The notes under the pieces: model-generated
Database searches by the model: none
What the model was told of the DNA's origin: nothing
The model's input: the letters and a program-made list of their open reading frames with translations, nothing else
Assembly (NCBI GenBank): GCA_910588595.1
Contig: CAJUQU010000043.1
Span: 1-19,692 of the forward strand
DNA: 19,692 bases
From: an uncultured Lachnospiraceae bacterium
GTDB taxonomy: Bacteria > Bacillota_A > Clostridia > Lachnospirales > Lachnospiraceae
Reading direction: 5' to 3'
Shown here: piece by piece, positions 12,948 through 19,692 of the stretch
How positions within the stretch are numbered: position 1 is the first letter of the stretch
How the letters are laid out: each line of letters opens with the position of its first letter
Translations under genes and position numbers: made by a program

Positions 12948-14576
12948 TCACTTAACTAAGTCCATAGGGTCTACAAGACATTCCATGAGCATCGTGTTGT
13001 CCTCAGCCAGAAACTCCCTGATCTTTTCCTGTGCGTGCGACATATCCTCCACCCTGATAAACGGGATGGCATACGCGGCGGCAAGCTTCTCGAGATCGGG
13101 CGTGCCGTCCTTGATATCGACAACCGAATAGTTGTCCTTGTAGGTATAGTGCTGGAATTCCCGCACCATGCCGAGATAATTGTTCTTGATCACGATGATC
13201 TTTACCGGAATATGGTGCTGCATGATGGTTGCAAGCTCCATCATTGACATCTGGAACGAACCGTCGCCGCACACAGCGATGACCTGTCTGTCAGGCGCAC
13301 CGCGCTTTGCCCCCATTGCCGCCGGGATCGAATATCCCATGGTCCCCATACCGCCCGAGGTGAGAAAGCGCCCGTTCTTTACAATATGATAATTGCAGCT
13401 CCAGATCTGGTTCTGTCCTACATCAGCGACATACACTGCATCATCCTTCATCTCGCTGGAGAGCATTGTGATAAACGCTGCGGGATCCACATAATCCGGG
13501 TTGGGATTCCGCTTTTGGATCATCGTAGCGCGATATTCTTCCAGTGTCCTGATCCAAGCCTCATGTTCGCAGGTAAATTCTTCTTTCATGATGTCGTCAA
13601 AGATATGTCTGGCATCGCCCACAAGCGGGATGGAAGGTCCGACATTCTTGCCGATCTCGGCAGGATCGACATCGATATGTATCAAGATCTTGTTGGTCAT
13701 GATCAGATCCGGCTGGCTGATCGCCCTGTCCGCCACGCGCGCGCCGACCATGATCAGAAGATCCGATTCGTTCATCGCGCGGTTCGCGTACGCCTTACCG
13801 TTGTTGCCGACCATGCCAAAATACATCGGATCCTCTGTGCGCATGACACCGATCCCCATCATGGTGGACACCACCGGGATCCGGTACTTGTCCGCGAACG
13901 CGCGGAGCTCTGATACCGCATCGCTCAGATGCACGCCGCCGCCCGCGCAGATGATGGGTCTCTTTGCCTTTTCAAGTTCCTTGATGACCTTCTTGATCTG
14001 TACAGGATTTCCCTTTACGGTCGGTTTGTAAGCCCTTATGTTCACAGTCTCGGGATATTTAAAATTCTTGATGGCAGCATTTTGTATATCAATGGGAACA
14101 TCGATCAGCACAGGTCCTTTCCGCCCGGAGTTTGCGATATGGAAAGCCTCCTTGAATACACGCGGGATATCTTCCACATTTTTGATCAGATAGCTGTACT
14201 TGACAAAAGACTCCACAGCGCCTGTGATATCTGCCTCCTGGAACACATCGCTTCCGATCTGCTCACTCTTTACCTGTCCTGAGATGCATACCATGGGGAT
14301 GCTGTCGGCAAAAGCCGTCGCGATACCTGTGATCAGATTGGTGGCACCTGGTCCGCTTGTGACGGCGCACACGCCTACTTTACCGGTGACTCGGGCTTCT
14401 CCGCTTGCTGCGTGTGCAGCATTCTGCTCTGTTCTAACTAATATTGTCCTGATGGTTGAATCGAGAATGCTGTTATAAAATGGACAGATCGCTACGCCGG
14501 GATAGCCATATACCGTCGTAACACCTTCATTCTCGAGACATTTTACGATTGCGTCAGCACCGATCATGATGTTCAC
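12948..14576 (-). CDS. ilvB: Acetolactate synthase large (catalytic) subunit
   Basis: The product is 542 residues. The start is taken as GTG at 14576, five bases after AAGGA; an ATG three codons later is possible. It joins two pyruvates, or pyruvate and 2-ketobutyrate, with thiamine diphosphate and FAD. The PYR domain has the catalytic glutamate E50 (VRTEQNAAHAASGEAR) and SGPGATNLITGIATA. The central FAD-binding domain includes MVGARVADRAI and IHIDVDPAEIGKN. The PP domain carries GDGSFQ (437-442) through NN (465-466), the metal-ThDP motif. The substrate-selectivity position, usually tryptophan in VRQWQ, is F474 in VREFQ. It leads the ilv cluster with its own promoter; no T-box element is seen upstream. 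Confidence 0.95.
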   Translation of the reverse strand: MNIMIGADAIVKCLENEGVTTVYGYPGVAICPFYNSILDSTIRTILVRTEQNAAHAASGEARVTGKVGVCAVTSGPGATNLITGIATAFADSIPMVCISGQVKSEQIGSDVFQEADITGAVESFVKYSYLIKNVEDIPRVFKEAFHIANSGRKGPVLIDVPIDIQNAAIKNFKYPETVNIRAYKPTVKGNPVQIKKVIKELEKAKRPIICAGGGVHLSDAVSELRAFADKYRIPVVSTMMGIGVMRTEDPMYFGMVGNNGKAYANRAMNESDLLIMVGARVADRAISQPDLIMTNKILIHIDVDPAEIGKNVGPSIPLVGDARHIFDDIMKEEFTCEHEAWIRTLEEYRATMIQKRNPNPDYVDPAAFITMLSSEMKDDAVYVADVGQNQIWSCNYHIVKNGRFLTSGGMGTMGYSIPAAMGAKRGAPDRQVIAVCGDGSFQMSMMELATIMQHHIPVKIIVIKNNYLGMVREFQHYTYKDNYSVVDIKDGTPDLEKLAAAYAIPFIRVEDMSHAQEKIREFLAEDNTMLMECLVDPMDLVK

Positions 14577-14637
14577 TCTTATCCTTTCAAATCTGATTTG
14601 CTATGTTTTCGTCATTTTTAGAAACAAAATATATTTA

Positions 14638-14666
14638 ATTATACATAATATTGCAGATTAAGTAAA
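14638..14666 (-). promoter_or_regulatory. Sigma-A-type promoter for ilvB
   Basis: On the minus strand TTTACT (14666-14661) and a perfect TATAAT (14643-14638) are spaced by 17 bases. The leader to the GTG start is about 55 bases and shows no T-box, leader peptide or attenuator hairpin. The remaining 14577-14824 gap is A/T-rich and contains only this promoter and the divergent one. Confidence 0.55.
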
Positions 14667-14779
14667 CCATTTTTCAATAAAATTTTGGGTATGCAATTGT
14701 TCCGCTGTTATTTTTCAAGTCATCAAAGTAGTCGGATTCTAAATGAAAACGTTGCTTTTGGGTATGTATTATGTTAAAG

Positions 14780-14785
14780 TATAAT
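14780..14785 (+). promoter_or_regulatory. -10 element for the plus-strand lipoprotein
   Basis: TATAAT at 14780-14785 is followed about 40 bases later by the start codon; a second TATAAT lies at 14793-14798. No convincing -35 was found at 16-18 bases upstream. Confidence 0.35.
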
Positions 14786-14824
14786 GGATTATTATAATTT
14801 GAATATACAAAGGATTTTTATGAG

Positions 14825-15445
14825 ATGAACAGATGTTTTATTGGTAAAAAAATAGTTTTATGTACTTGTGTCCTGACTGGCGTTATCGTTTTATCAGGAT
14901 GCGGAAATACAAATGACGAGGAGCGGGAACTTGCGGTTTTTTCTTCCTCCGTGGCTGATTTTAAGGACTACATACTAGAGACCGATGAGAAGATCAATGA
15001 ACTTGATGTCAGCAGTAAGGAGTCAGCAAGTGAGCTTTTGGAGATACTTGACGGTATGAATGATGAGTTTGCAGGGTTTGCAGACTATACTGACCGCGTC
15101 AAAAGCCAGATACCTGATCAGTACGAAAGTATTCCAGGACTGGCAAAGACAGCGAGCGACGAATTGTCTCAAGCTGTAGTCTGCTATCATACTGCATACG
15201 AATCAGAAACCTTTGGCAAAAACTATGCGGACGCAGCTTATACGCACTACGAAAATTCAATGGATGCAGTCAGTTGTATCGGTTATATTCTTGCCGGTGA
15301 GGCGATTCCAGATGACATTCAGATCACCGTGTATGATATAACAGACGATGAACATATTATTGATAAATGGCTGTCAGGCGACAAGGACGATGAAACCAGC
15401 GAAAATGAGACGGCTTCCGATGGTATATCAGAAGCCGTCAACTAA
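14825..15445 (+). CDS. Small secreted lipoprotein, function unknown
   Basis: The 206-residue product has a short basic N-terminus, a hydrophobic core and the lipobox LSGC at 23-26, so it should be lipid-anchored on the outer face of the membrane. The mature part is acidic and mostly helical (long stretches such as SVADFKDYILETDEKINEL), and ends in an acidic Asp/Glu/Ser-rich tail. I do not recognise a family; it is similar in style to helical lipoproteins of Clostridia with no known ligand. AAAGGA lies ten bases before the ATG. It is the only plus-strand gene, divergent from ilvB and convergent with the DUF308 gene eight bases away. Confidence 0.8.
   Translation: MNRCFIGKKIVLCTCVLTGVIVLSGCGNTNDEERELAVFSSSVADFKDYILETDEKINELDVSSKESASELLEILDGMNDEFAGFADYTDRVKSQIPDQYESIPGLAKTASDELSQAVVCYHTAYESETFGKNYADAAYTHYENSMDAVSCIGYILAGEAIPDDIQITVYDITDDEHIIDKWLSGDKDDETSENETASDGISEAVN
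15409..15439 (+). terminator. Hairpin overlapping the end of the lipoprotein gene
   Basis: GACGGCTTC (15409-15417) and GAAGCCGTC (15431-15439) form a 9-bp perfect stem with a 13-base loop, encoded in the last codons of the gene. Only AACTAAATCTCATTTT follows, so termination would be modest. It could serve either direction between the convergent genes. Confidence 0.45.
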
Positions 15446-15453
15446 ATCTCATT

Positions 15454-16032
15454 TTATTCATTTCCCTTGAACTCACGGATCCTTCTGTCGGTGTCTCTCT
15501 GTGACAGATAGGAAAAGATCAACAGGACCAGATCAGAACCACCATCATAAAGCATGGCGATCCCAAGCAGGATCATTGATATTTCATACGCTGCAAACGG
15601 TTTGAATACCAGCACTAAACCGACTGCAAGCGTGAGAATGGCTGCGATCAGCGCGATCCACCATTTTGTGTTTCCGGTCCGTTTGATGTCAAGTGTGTAC
15701 TGGATATCCATCACGCCATGAAGAAGCACGATGACCCCTACCACTACCGGAACGATGGACAGCACTATATGTGGCTGTGTGCAGATCCATATGCCGAGCA
15801 GGATCAGCACGATTCCCATAAGCATACTGAATTTGTTGTAAAAACCAAGTCTCTCACTGCGCAGGAAGCCGACCAGCTGTATGATCCCCATCAAGATCAA
15901 CGCGCCGCCTAGAAGATAGCACAGCAAAACGCCAAGACTTTTCGGCCATATCACGAGTACAAGTCCTAATATCACCATAATGACCGCATTGACAAAATAA
16001 TTTCGCTTCATATCCTGTATGATTGATTTCAT
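15454..16032 (-). CDS. DUF308 (HdeD-like) membrane protein
   Basis: The 192-residue product is almost entirely hydrophobic, with about six membrane segments in two sets of three. Typical pieces are YFVNAVIMVILGLVLVIWP near the start, GVLLCYLLGGALILMGIIQL, and WWIALIAAILTLAVGLVLVF. The pattern of a helix pair ending in WP or KP, then GxxLLxG, fits DUF308/HdeD, named for acid resistance in Escherichia coli; function in Clostridia is not known. GGAGG lies eleven bases before the ATG. An extended -10 promoter is just upstream, so it is probably transcribed on its own. Confidence 0.82.
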   Translation of the reverse strand: MKSIIQDMKRNYFVNAVIMVILGLVLVIWPKSLGVLLCYLLGGALILMGIIQLVGFLRSERLGFYNKFSMLMGIVLILLGIWICTQPHIVLSIVPVVVGVIVLLHGVMDIQYTLDIKRTGNTKWWIALIAAILTLAVGLVLVFKPFAAYEISMILLGIAMLYDGGSDLVLLIFSYLSQRDTDRRIREFKGNE

Positions 16033-16075
16033 GAATATCGATACCTCCTATTTTAGTTCTGCTGATATTAAAAGT

Positions 16076-16084
16076 ATTGTAGCA
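16076..16084 (-). promoter_or_regulatory. Extended -10 promoter for the DUF308 gene
   Basis: On the minus strand TGCTACAAT (16084-16076) lies 44 bases before the ATG. No clear -35 was found at the right spacing. Confidence 0.4.
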
Positions 16085-16113
16085 CACTTTGCTGAAAAAT
16101 AATACCAGAAAAA

Positions 16114-16887
16114 CTAAAAAATCCACTCATATAATATTGCAAACAATTCTCTCGCATAATATGTCGGCAAAAGCCACAATGCTGTATTTCCCGGAACGGC
16201 ACCATATTCCAGACCGATGCCATCTGCAATCCTTCCAGCCCTGTATTCATGAAAATTGTTCGTTGCGATCGCTATATTTTCATTAAGTTGATGATTCTTT
16301 ATGATCTCATAGGAGAAAGCGAGGTTCTCGCGTGTTGTAGTGGACTGATCTTCCATGTAGATCCGTTCAGGAGCGATGCCGTTATCTGTCAGATAGAGAT
16401 ACATGCACTGTGCCTCGGAGATCGTCTCGTCTGGCCCCTGTCCGCCTGACACGATACATGCAGATCCTGGATTTGCATTCAAATATTCTATGGCAGCTTT
16501 CAGCCGCTCTTCCAGCATAATACTCGGCCGCTCCCCGTATGCTTTGCATCCAAGCACGATCACTGTGGCGTTTTGAGCCGGCTTAGTATATGCTGCCTTG
16601 ATCATGAGAGTTGTCATCACGATGACCAATACCAGCGCCGCGACCAGACCCGCCGCAAAAATACTCAAAAGCACTCTGCCGACCGTTTTATGCCAGAATA
16701 TTCGAATCCAATGATGGATCTTCGTCATGAAAATCGCATACATCACAACAGCGATGCAGACTGCCAGTCCAGCCAGATTTCCGACATTGAGAATCCGCCT
16801 TGTCAGAAGGGGTACTATAAATCCAGAACTGCCGATGATCCCAAACAAAAGCAAGATCAGTCTTATTATCATTTGAAACTGCTTCAA
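16114..16887 (-). CDS. YdcF/SanA-type (DUF218) membrane protein
   Basis: The product is 257 residues when started at the TTG at 16887, which sits eight bases after a perfect AGGAGG; the nearest ATG (16872) is 23 bases away from it. Several N-terminal membrane segments (about 6-28, 35-54, 72-97) precede a DUF218 domain: ATVIVLGCKAYGERPSIMLEERL (107-129, given as the motif VIVLGCKAYG plus MLEERL), CIVSGGQGPDETISEA (144-159), EDQSTTTRENL (179-189) and ATNNFHEYRAGRI (208-220). Relatives ElyC and SanA affect the cell envelope, perhaps via undecaprenyl carriers or vancomycin-related barrier function; the reaction is not established. It has its own upstream gap and ends before the DUF308 promoter. 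Confidence 0.87.
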   Translation of the reverse strand: MKQFQMIIRLILLLFGIIGSSGFIVPLLTRRILNVGNLAGLAVCIAVVMYAIFMTKIHHWIRIFWHKTVGRVLLSIFAAGLVAALVLVIVMTTLMIKAAYTKPAQNATVIVLGCKAYGERPSIMLEERLKAAIEYLNANPGSACIVSGGQGPDETISEAQCMYLYLTDNGIAPERIYMEDQSTTTRENLAFSYEIIKNHQLNENIAIATNNFHEYRAGRIADGIGLEYGAVPGNTALWLLPTYYARELFAILYEWIF

Positions 16888-16942
16888 TAATTTGTCCTCC
16901 TTGACTGCATCACAAATATCATACAGATATAAAAGTGTATTC

Positions 16943-16976
16943 AAAAAAACCGATCCCACCAAAAACGGATGAGACC
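16943..16976 (-). terminator. Rho-independent terminator after the DUF4854-like lipoprotein gene
   Basis: On the minus strand GGTCTCATC (16976-16968) and GGTGGGATC (16960-16952) form a 9-bp stem with three G-U pairs and a loop of seven. GG and seven T residues (16949-16943) follow. It lies 50 bases after the lipoprotein stop. Confidence 0.65.
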
Positions 16977-17025
16977 TGTTCTGCCTATTTACAAATTAAT
17001 CCTCATCGTTGTATCTCAAATCTTA

Positions 17026-17571
17026 CTATATGTCCTGACTAAATAATTCTGAACCATCACTTGCCTTGTATACAATATGGATCTTCGAAGCGTCGATCTC
17101 CTCCTTTAGAACATTTCCACTAGATATAAGCTGCTCTTTGAACTCGTTGTACTGCTGCTGCATCGATTCGTGTACTTCCTCTTTCTGCTCCTCTGTCAAC
17201 TCGGTCGTATCTGATCCCAATGCCTCCTCAGAATAGACCAATATCATCGACAAAGTGCCGTTTTCAGCTTCTAATTCCATTGTTATACCCTGTTGGGCAT
17301 ACACGGTGTTGAACGTCTTCACAAATGTAACAGCTTCCTCGGAATCCACCCACTCGTCAACAGTCAAGTTATCTGTTAACGCCAGTGCACTGGCATCGCC
17401 AGAAGTCCCCTCATTTGCCCCGTCCGAAAGCGATGCATCTTCTGCAAAATTCCCAATCTCTGAAAGGTCTATTGTGATCGTTTCCTTTTCTTTTGACGCA
17501 CAGGCTGCCATCATCAATGTCATCATCGTAGCTGCCATAACGGATAGCCCAACATTAATAATTCTTTTCAT
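17026..17571 (-). CDS. Secreted lipoprotein, DUF4854-like
   Basis: The 181-residue product has a basic start, a Met/Ala-rich hydrophobic core and the lipobox MAAC (C24), so it should be lipid-anchored outside the cell. A short Gly/Ser/Asp-rich linker (about 45-65) is followed by a domain with LTVDEWVDSEEAVTFVKTFN, SMILVYSEEAL, EVHESMQQQYNEFKEQLISS and, at the end, IHIVYKASDGSELFSQDI. This order recalls the DUF4854 lipoproteins common in Lachnospiraceae; the family has no known function, and my match is from memory of its features. A good promoter lies upstream and a terminator follows, so it can be a single-gene unit, although readthrough from the sigma-factor cassette is possible. Confidence 0.7.
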   Translation of the reverse strand: MKRIINVGLSVMAATMMTLMMAACASKEKETITIDLSEIGNFAEDASLSDGANEGTSGDASALALTDNLTVDEWVDSEEAVTFVKTFNTVYAQQGITMELEAENGTLSMILVYSEEALGSDTTELTEEQKEEVHESMQQQYNEFKEQLISSGNVLKEEIDASKIHIVYKASDGSELFSQDI

Positions 17572-17614
17572 TTTCGTTCTCTTCTCATAAAATTTTAATA
17601 ACTAATGATTTAAT

Positions 17615-17643
17615 AGTCTATCACTAAAATATTATTGTGTCAA
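17615..17643 (-). promoter_or_regulatory. Sigma-A-type promoter for the DUF4854-like lipoprotein
   Basis: On the minus strand consensus TTGACA (17643-17638), 17 bases, then TAGACT (17620-17615). It begins three bases after the stop of the 35-residue ORF and leaves a leader of about 37 bases. Confidence 0.55.
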
Positions 17644-17645
17644 CT

Positions 17646-17753
17646 TTAACTGCCCGTTTCCCATAGCGCAAAATGATTGCTTCGGAATCGTGCGAATATC
17701 GCATGCTCCGGAGCGCCTTTCAGAAGAGACATGAGATTAATATCCCTTTTCAT
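17646..17753 (-). CDS. Possible 35-residue ORF coupled to the sigma gene
   Basis: The ATG at 17753-17751 shares a base with the sigma-factor stop codon (TAATG), and the frame runs 35 codons to TAA. The product would be basic and contain MSLLKGAPEHAIFARF and NHFALWETGS. No membrane segment or family is recognised. Coupling by TAATG continues the overlap pattern of the three upstream genes, which favours a real gene. The short length, and no ribosome binding site beyond the sigma C-terminus, speak against it; it might instead be part of a dispersed repeat. Confidence 0.3.
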   Translation of the reverse strand: MKRDINLMSLLKGAPEHAIFARFRSNHFALWETGS

Positions 17754-18244
17754 TAATTTATTATTTCGCGCAGATTGTTCAGAGCCTTTGTGTGAAGCAG
17801 TTTTACATAGCTGTATGAGATATCCATTATTTCCGCGATACTTTTCAATGTTTTCCCACTATAATAGTGCAGGATAATGATATCGCTCTCCCGCTGGGGG
17901 AGTTGCCCGAGAGCGTCTGCAAGACTTTTGAGCGTTTCCTCGTTCAGCATTTCCTCATCGATGTTTCCCTCAAAGCAAAGTTCCTCTGGCAGCCCGTAAA
18001 CCGACTTCGCCTTCCGATAATAGTCGATTACGGCATTCTGTGTTATCTTATATATCCATGTTGACAGAGAAGCCTTCTTCTCATCAAATCCCGAAAACCC
18101 CTTAAATACTTTGACGAACACGTCTGAGATCAAATCCTCTGCGTCGTGTTCGTTCGGTATTTTCCCATATATATATCGAGCCACCTTATCCTTAAACTTG
18201 GCATAAATCTGCTCAAATTCGGTGTTTTTGTGCAGTTCAATCAT
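17753..18244 (-). CDS. Sigma-70-family (ECF-like) RNA polymerase sigma factor
   Basis: The product is 163 residues from the ATG at 18244, nine bases after GGGAGG. Region 2 (about 8-80) has FEQIYAKFKDKVARYIYG, HDAEDLISDVFVKVFKGF and LSTWIYKITQNAVIDYYRK, the core-binding and -10 recognition part. Region 4 (about 105-160) has LPQRESDIIILHYYSGKTL and SIAEIMDISYSYVKLLHTKA, the helix-turn-helix for the -35. Regions 1 and 3 are missing, as in ECF sigma factors. There is no anti-sigma membrane protein next to it. Its start overlaps the stop of the 61-residue peptide gene by eight bases, so the peptide or the radical SAM enzyme may be the input that controls it. Target promoters are not known. Confidence 0.88.
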   Translation of the reverse strand: MIELHKNTEFEQIYAKFKDKVARYIYGKIPNEHDAEDLISDVFVKVFKGFSGFDEKKASLSTWIYKITQNAVIDYYRKAKSVYGLPEELCFEGNIDEEMLNEETLKSLADALGQLPQRESDIIILHYYSGKTLKSIAEIMDISYSYVKLLHTKALNNLREIIN

Positions 18245-18422
18245 CGGAATTATCCTCCCGGCTTTCAAACGGGACAAATTCGCCCGCAGCATTCACCTGT
18301 TCGAGTTCTTCATCTGAAAGCGCCTCGCCGTAACGTTTCTCAGCTTCATCCTTCATTTCGGCAAGACGCAGATTTTCCGAAAATTTCTGAAAGTCAAACA
18401 GCCGCCGTAATTTCTCTTCCAT
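18237..18422 (-). CDS. 61-residue peptide, candidate RiPP precursor or sigma-factor regulator
   Basis: The ATG at 18422 lies seven bases after GGAGG; an adjacent ATG at 18425 is an alternative, and longer in-frame starts lie inside the radical SAM gene. The peptide is highly charged: MEEKLRRLFDFQKFSENL, then LSDEELEQVNAAG at 35-47, then the 14-residue tail EFVPFESREDNSDD. The Leu-Ser-Asp-Glu-Glu-Leu plus small-residue AAG ending resembles leader/cleavage regions of ribosomally made, modified peptides. The tail has no Cys, Ser/Thr-rich or Trp-rich core, so a thioether product is not expected; Phe, Arg or Asp/Asn would be the candidate targets. The gene overlaps both neighbours, radical SAM upstream and sigma downstream. 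A role as a sigma-binding regulator is the main alternative. Confidence 0.7.
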   Translation of the reverse strand: MEEKLRRLFDFQKFSENLRLAEMKDEAEKRYGEALSDEELEQVNAAGEFVPFESREDNSDD

Positions 18423-19633
18423 CATTCGCCCTCCATAGGCGCTATATTTTTCCAACTCCGGAGTGTTTCTTTGATTTTCCTGTGCCAGCCATTTTGGAAA
18501 AACAGACACTTTGCGGGATCAATGCCAAATTTGTCACCCGTAAAAGCGAGTGCCAGTGCGCGGCAGCCGCCTCCGCAGTGTTTAAAATAAGGGCACACCG
18601 CGCAGGTTTCATTGTTCTCTGACAACTGCCCCAGTGTAGCGCAGACCTCGCTCAGATATCTCCCTTTTTGCAAAATGGGCTGCAATCCCTCTTTTTTAAC
18701 GTTGCCCAGGAAATTGTTCTTCGCGCTAAAATACCCTGACATCTGCATACAAGGATAGACATTTCCGTCTGCTGCAACCGCAATCATCCCCCTGTTCCCA
18801 CGGCACACGGGCATACTGTCCCGGTACTCTCCGGCAACGTATTCAACGGGGCGCAGGCGGTAAGATTCTGTTTGTGGAAACACCGTGAGAAACTGCCAGA
18901 TATCTATTGTCATATTGTGTTTCTTTTTGATATATCTGTCGGCAAATTCCAACATACTTTCGTAATATTCCTCAACCTCTAGGCAGGAACCATCTGCATT
19001 TTCCTTCCAGCGAGGCGATTCTGAAGTGCGGATCACCCGCATTTCGTCCACGCCCATTTCGTCTAACATTTCTGCTGTAGGCAACAGGGATTCGATATTA
19101 AGCCGATGGACGTTCGTCTGCGCTTTTACACGAAAACCATTCTCCACGCAAAGGCGAATTGCCCGGAGCGCGTCTGCCTCCGCCCCATTGCGGTTTCTGA
19201 GCCAGTCGTGATGCCCGATTCCATCAAAGGATATTTTAATCAGCGGATTACAGCCGATTTTCCTAAATTGCTCCAATGCTGTCTGGTCAAGGAAAGAACC
19301 ATTCGTGTTCAGATCCTCAAGGTACATTCCGTGTGCGTAAATACTCTCCACAATCTCAAAAAAATTCTTATGGAGCATAGGCTCGCCGCCTGTAATCGTA
19401 ATAGCATTGATTCCACACTTTTGCGCCTGCTCCATCAGCATCTTTGCTTCCTCAAGCGTCCACTCACTCATTATGGGAGCGTTATCGGCAGCGTTGAAGC
19501 AGTGCAGGCAGTTATAATTGCATTTCCCTGTTATCATCCAGCTCATTGCAGGAAAATAGCGGTTGTCACAGTCGAGGTGTTTTTGCCATTCAGACAGGCT
19601 ATCCTCATTCTTTGCAGGGGCAATAAATTCCAT
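18422..19633 (-). CDS. Radical SAM/SPASM peptide-modifying-type enzyme
   Basis: The product is 403 residues from the ATG at 19633; a TTG at 19639 with a weak AGGTAG site is possible. The radical SAM cluster motif is C38-x3-C42-x2-C45 (GKCNYNCLHCFNAADN), followed by TITGGEPMLHK (79-89) and ISFDG (134-138). The C-terminal SPASM domain has C277, the G-x4-C motif DGNVYPC (C295), the C-x2-C-x5-C-x3-C group C344, C347, C353, C357, and C376, so all seven cysteines for two auxiliary 4Fe-4S clusters are present. SPASM enzymes typically alter peptides (anaerobic sulfatase maturation, sactipeptides, PQQ-type). The TGA overlaps the start of the 61-residue peptide gene, its likely substrate. No transporter or protease gene is visible; upstream genes are outside the window. 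Confidence 0.92.
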   Translation of the reverse strand: MEFIAPAKNEDSLSEWQKHLDCDNRYFPAMSWMITGKCNYNCLHCFNAADNAPIMSEWTLEEAKMLMEQAQKCGINAITITGGEPMLHKNFFEIVESIYAHGMYLEDLNTNGSFLDQTALEQFRKIGCNPLIKISFDGIGHHDWLRNRNGAEADALRAIRLCVENGFRVKAQTNVHRLNIESLLPTAEMLDEMGVDEMRVIRTSESPRWKENADGSCLEVEEYYESMLEFADRYIKKKHNMTIDIWQFLTVFPQTESYRLRPVEYVAGEYRDSMPVCRGNRGMIAVAADGNVYPCMQMSGYFSAKNNFLGNVKKEGLQPILQKGRYLSEVCATLGQLSENNETCAVCPYFKHCGGGCRALALAFTGDKFGIDPAKCLFFQNGWHRKIKETLRSWKNIAPMEGE

Positions 19634-19670
19634 ATCCAAAAACTTTCTACCTGTGCGGTTAGATTTTATA

Positions 19671-19679
19671 ACTATACCA
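19671..19679 (-). promoter_or_regulatory. Extended -10 element before the radical SAM cassette
   Basis: On the minus strand TGGTATAGT (19679-19671) is an extended -10 about 38 bases before the ATG. The -35 position would lie past the window edge, so the promoter cannot be confirmed. Confidence 0.35.
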
Positions 19680-19692
19680 CAAAATTAGGCGC

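Noticed and set aside
13386..14031. Two plus-strand open frames of about 175 codons opposite ilvB
   Set aside because: Both overlap each other and the clear acetolactate synthase gene; no family-like sequence.
14577..14637. T-box or leader-peptide attenuator before ilvB
   Set aside because: The leader is only about 55 bases, has no AGGGTGG-type T-box sequence, no terminator hairpin and no run of Ile/Val/Leu codons behind a ribosome binding site.
18423..18509. Longer form (90 codons) of the 61-residue peptide gene
   Set aside because: The extra N-terminal part lies inside the radical SAM gene in another frame, and the only strong ribosome binding site is directly before the ATG pair at 18425/18422.
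1..19692. CRISPR array, tRNA, rRNA, insertion sequence or attachment site
   Set aside because: No regularly spaced repeats, cloverleaf-like or rRNA-like sequence, transposase or integrase frame was seen on either strand.

Overview
The window looks like chromosomal DNA of a low-to-mid GC Gram-positive Clostridia, most likely Lachnospiraceae. This rests on the gene content and order (gerW/DUF2953 pair, ruvA-ruvB-zapA-U32 order, a FtsW-type protein fused to a penicillin-binding protein, a DUF4854-like lipoprotein, small proteins next to radical SAM enzymes), on strong AGGAGG-type ribosome binding sites, and on TTGACA/TATAAT-type promoters. Almost everything lies on the minus strand; one small lipoprotein gene is on the plus strand. 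No rRNA, tRNA, CRISPR or insertion sequence was recognised. No gene-free stretch reaches 300 bases; the longest (14577-14824) is a divergent promoter region.

Reading in transcription order (right to left): 19633-17646 is a tightly overlapping cassette encoding a radical SAM/SPASM enzyme, a 61-residue peptide with an LSDEELEQVNAAG segment that resembles a RiPP leader, a sigma-70-family factor and possibly a 35-residue ORF starting on the sigma stop codon. It is the best candidate for an undescribed system here. Next come a DUF4854-like lipoprotein, a YdcF/SanA-type membrane protein and a DUF308/HdeD-type membrane protein, and the convergent plus-strand lipoprotein.

14576-10733 is a branched-chain amino acid block: ilvB (acetolactate synthase large subunit), two different ilvN-type regulatory subunits, and ilvC. 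A near-consensus promoter at the junction of the two ilvN genes and a long hairpin before ilvC suggest that it is not one simple transcript.

10611-3504 is a DNA-repair, division and wall block: ruvA, ruvB, zapA, a U32-family protein and a 903-residue SEDS (FtsW/RodA) protein joined to a class B PBP. The U32 gene has a single in-frame TAG codon; the frame continues for another 152 sense codons that match the expected C-terminal end of the family.

3384-1636 holds a protein with a CheX-like phosphatase motif, a CheY-type receiver and a Nudix hydrolase. After a clear terminator, 1549-1 carries an unrecognised small protein, a DUF2953 protein and the start of a GerW (YtfJ)-type sporulation protein that runs off the window edge.
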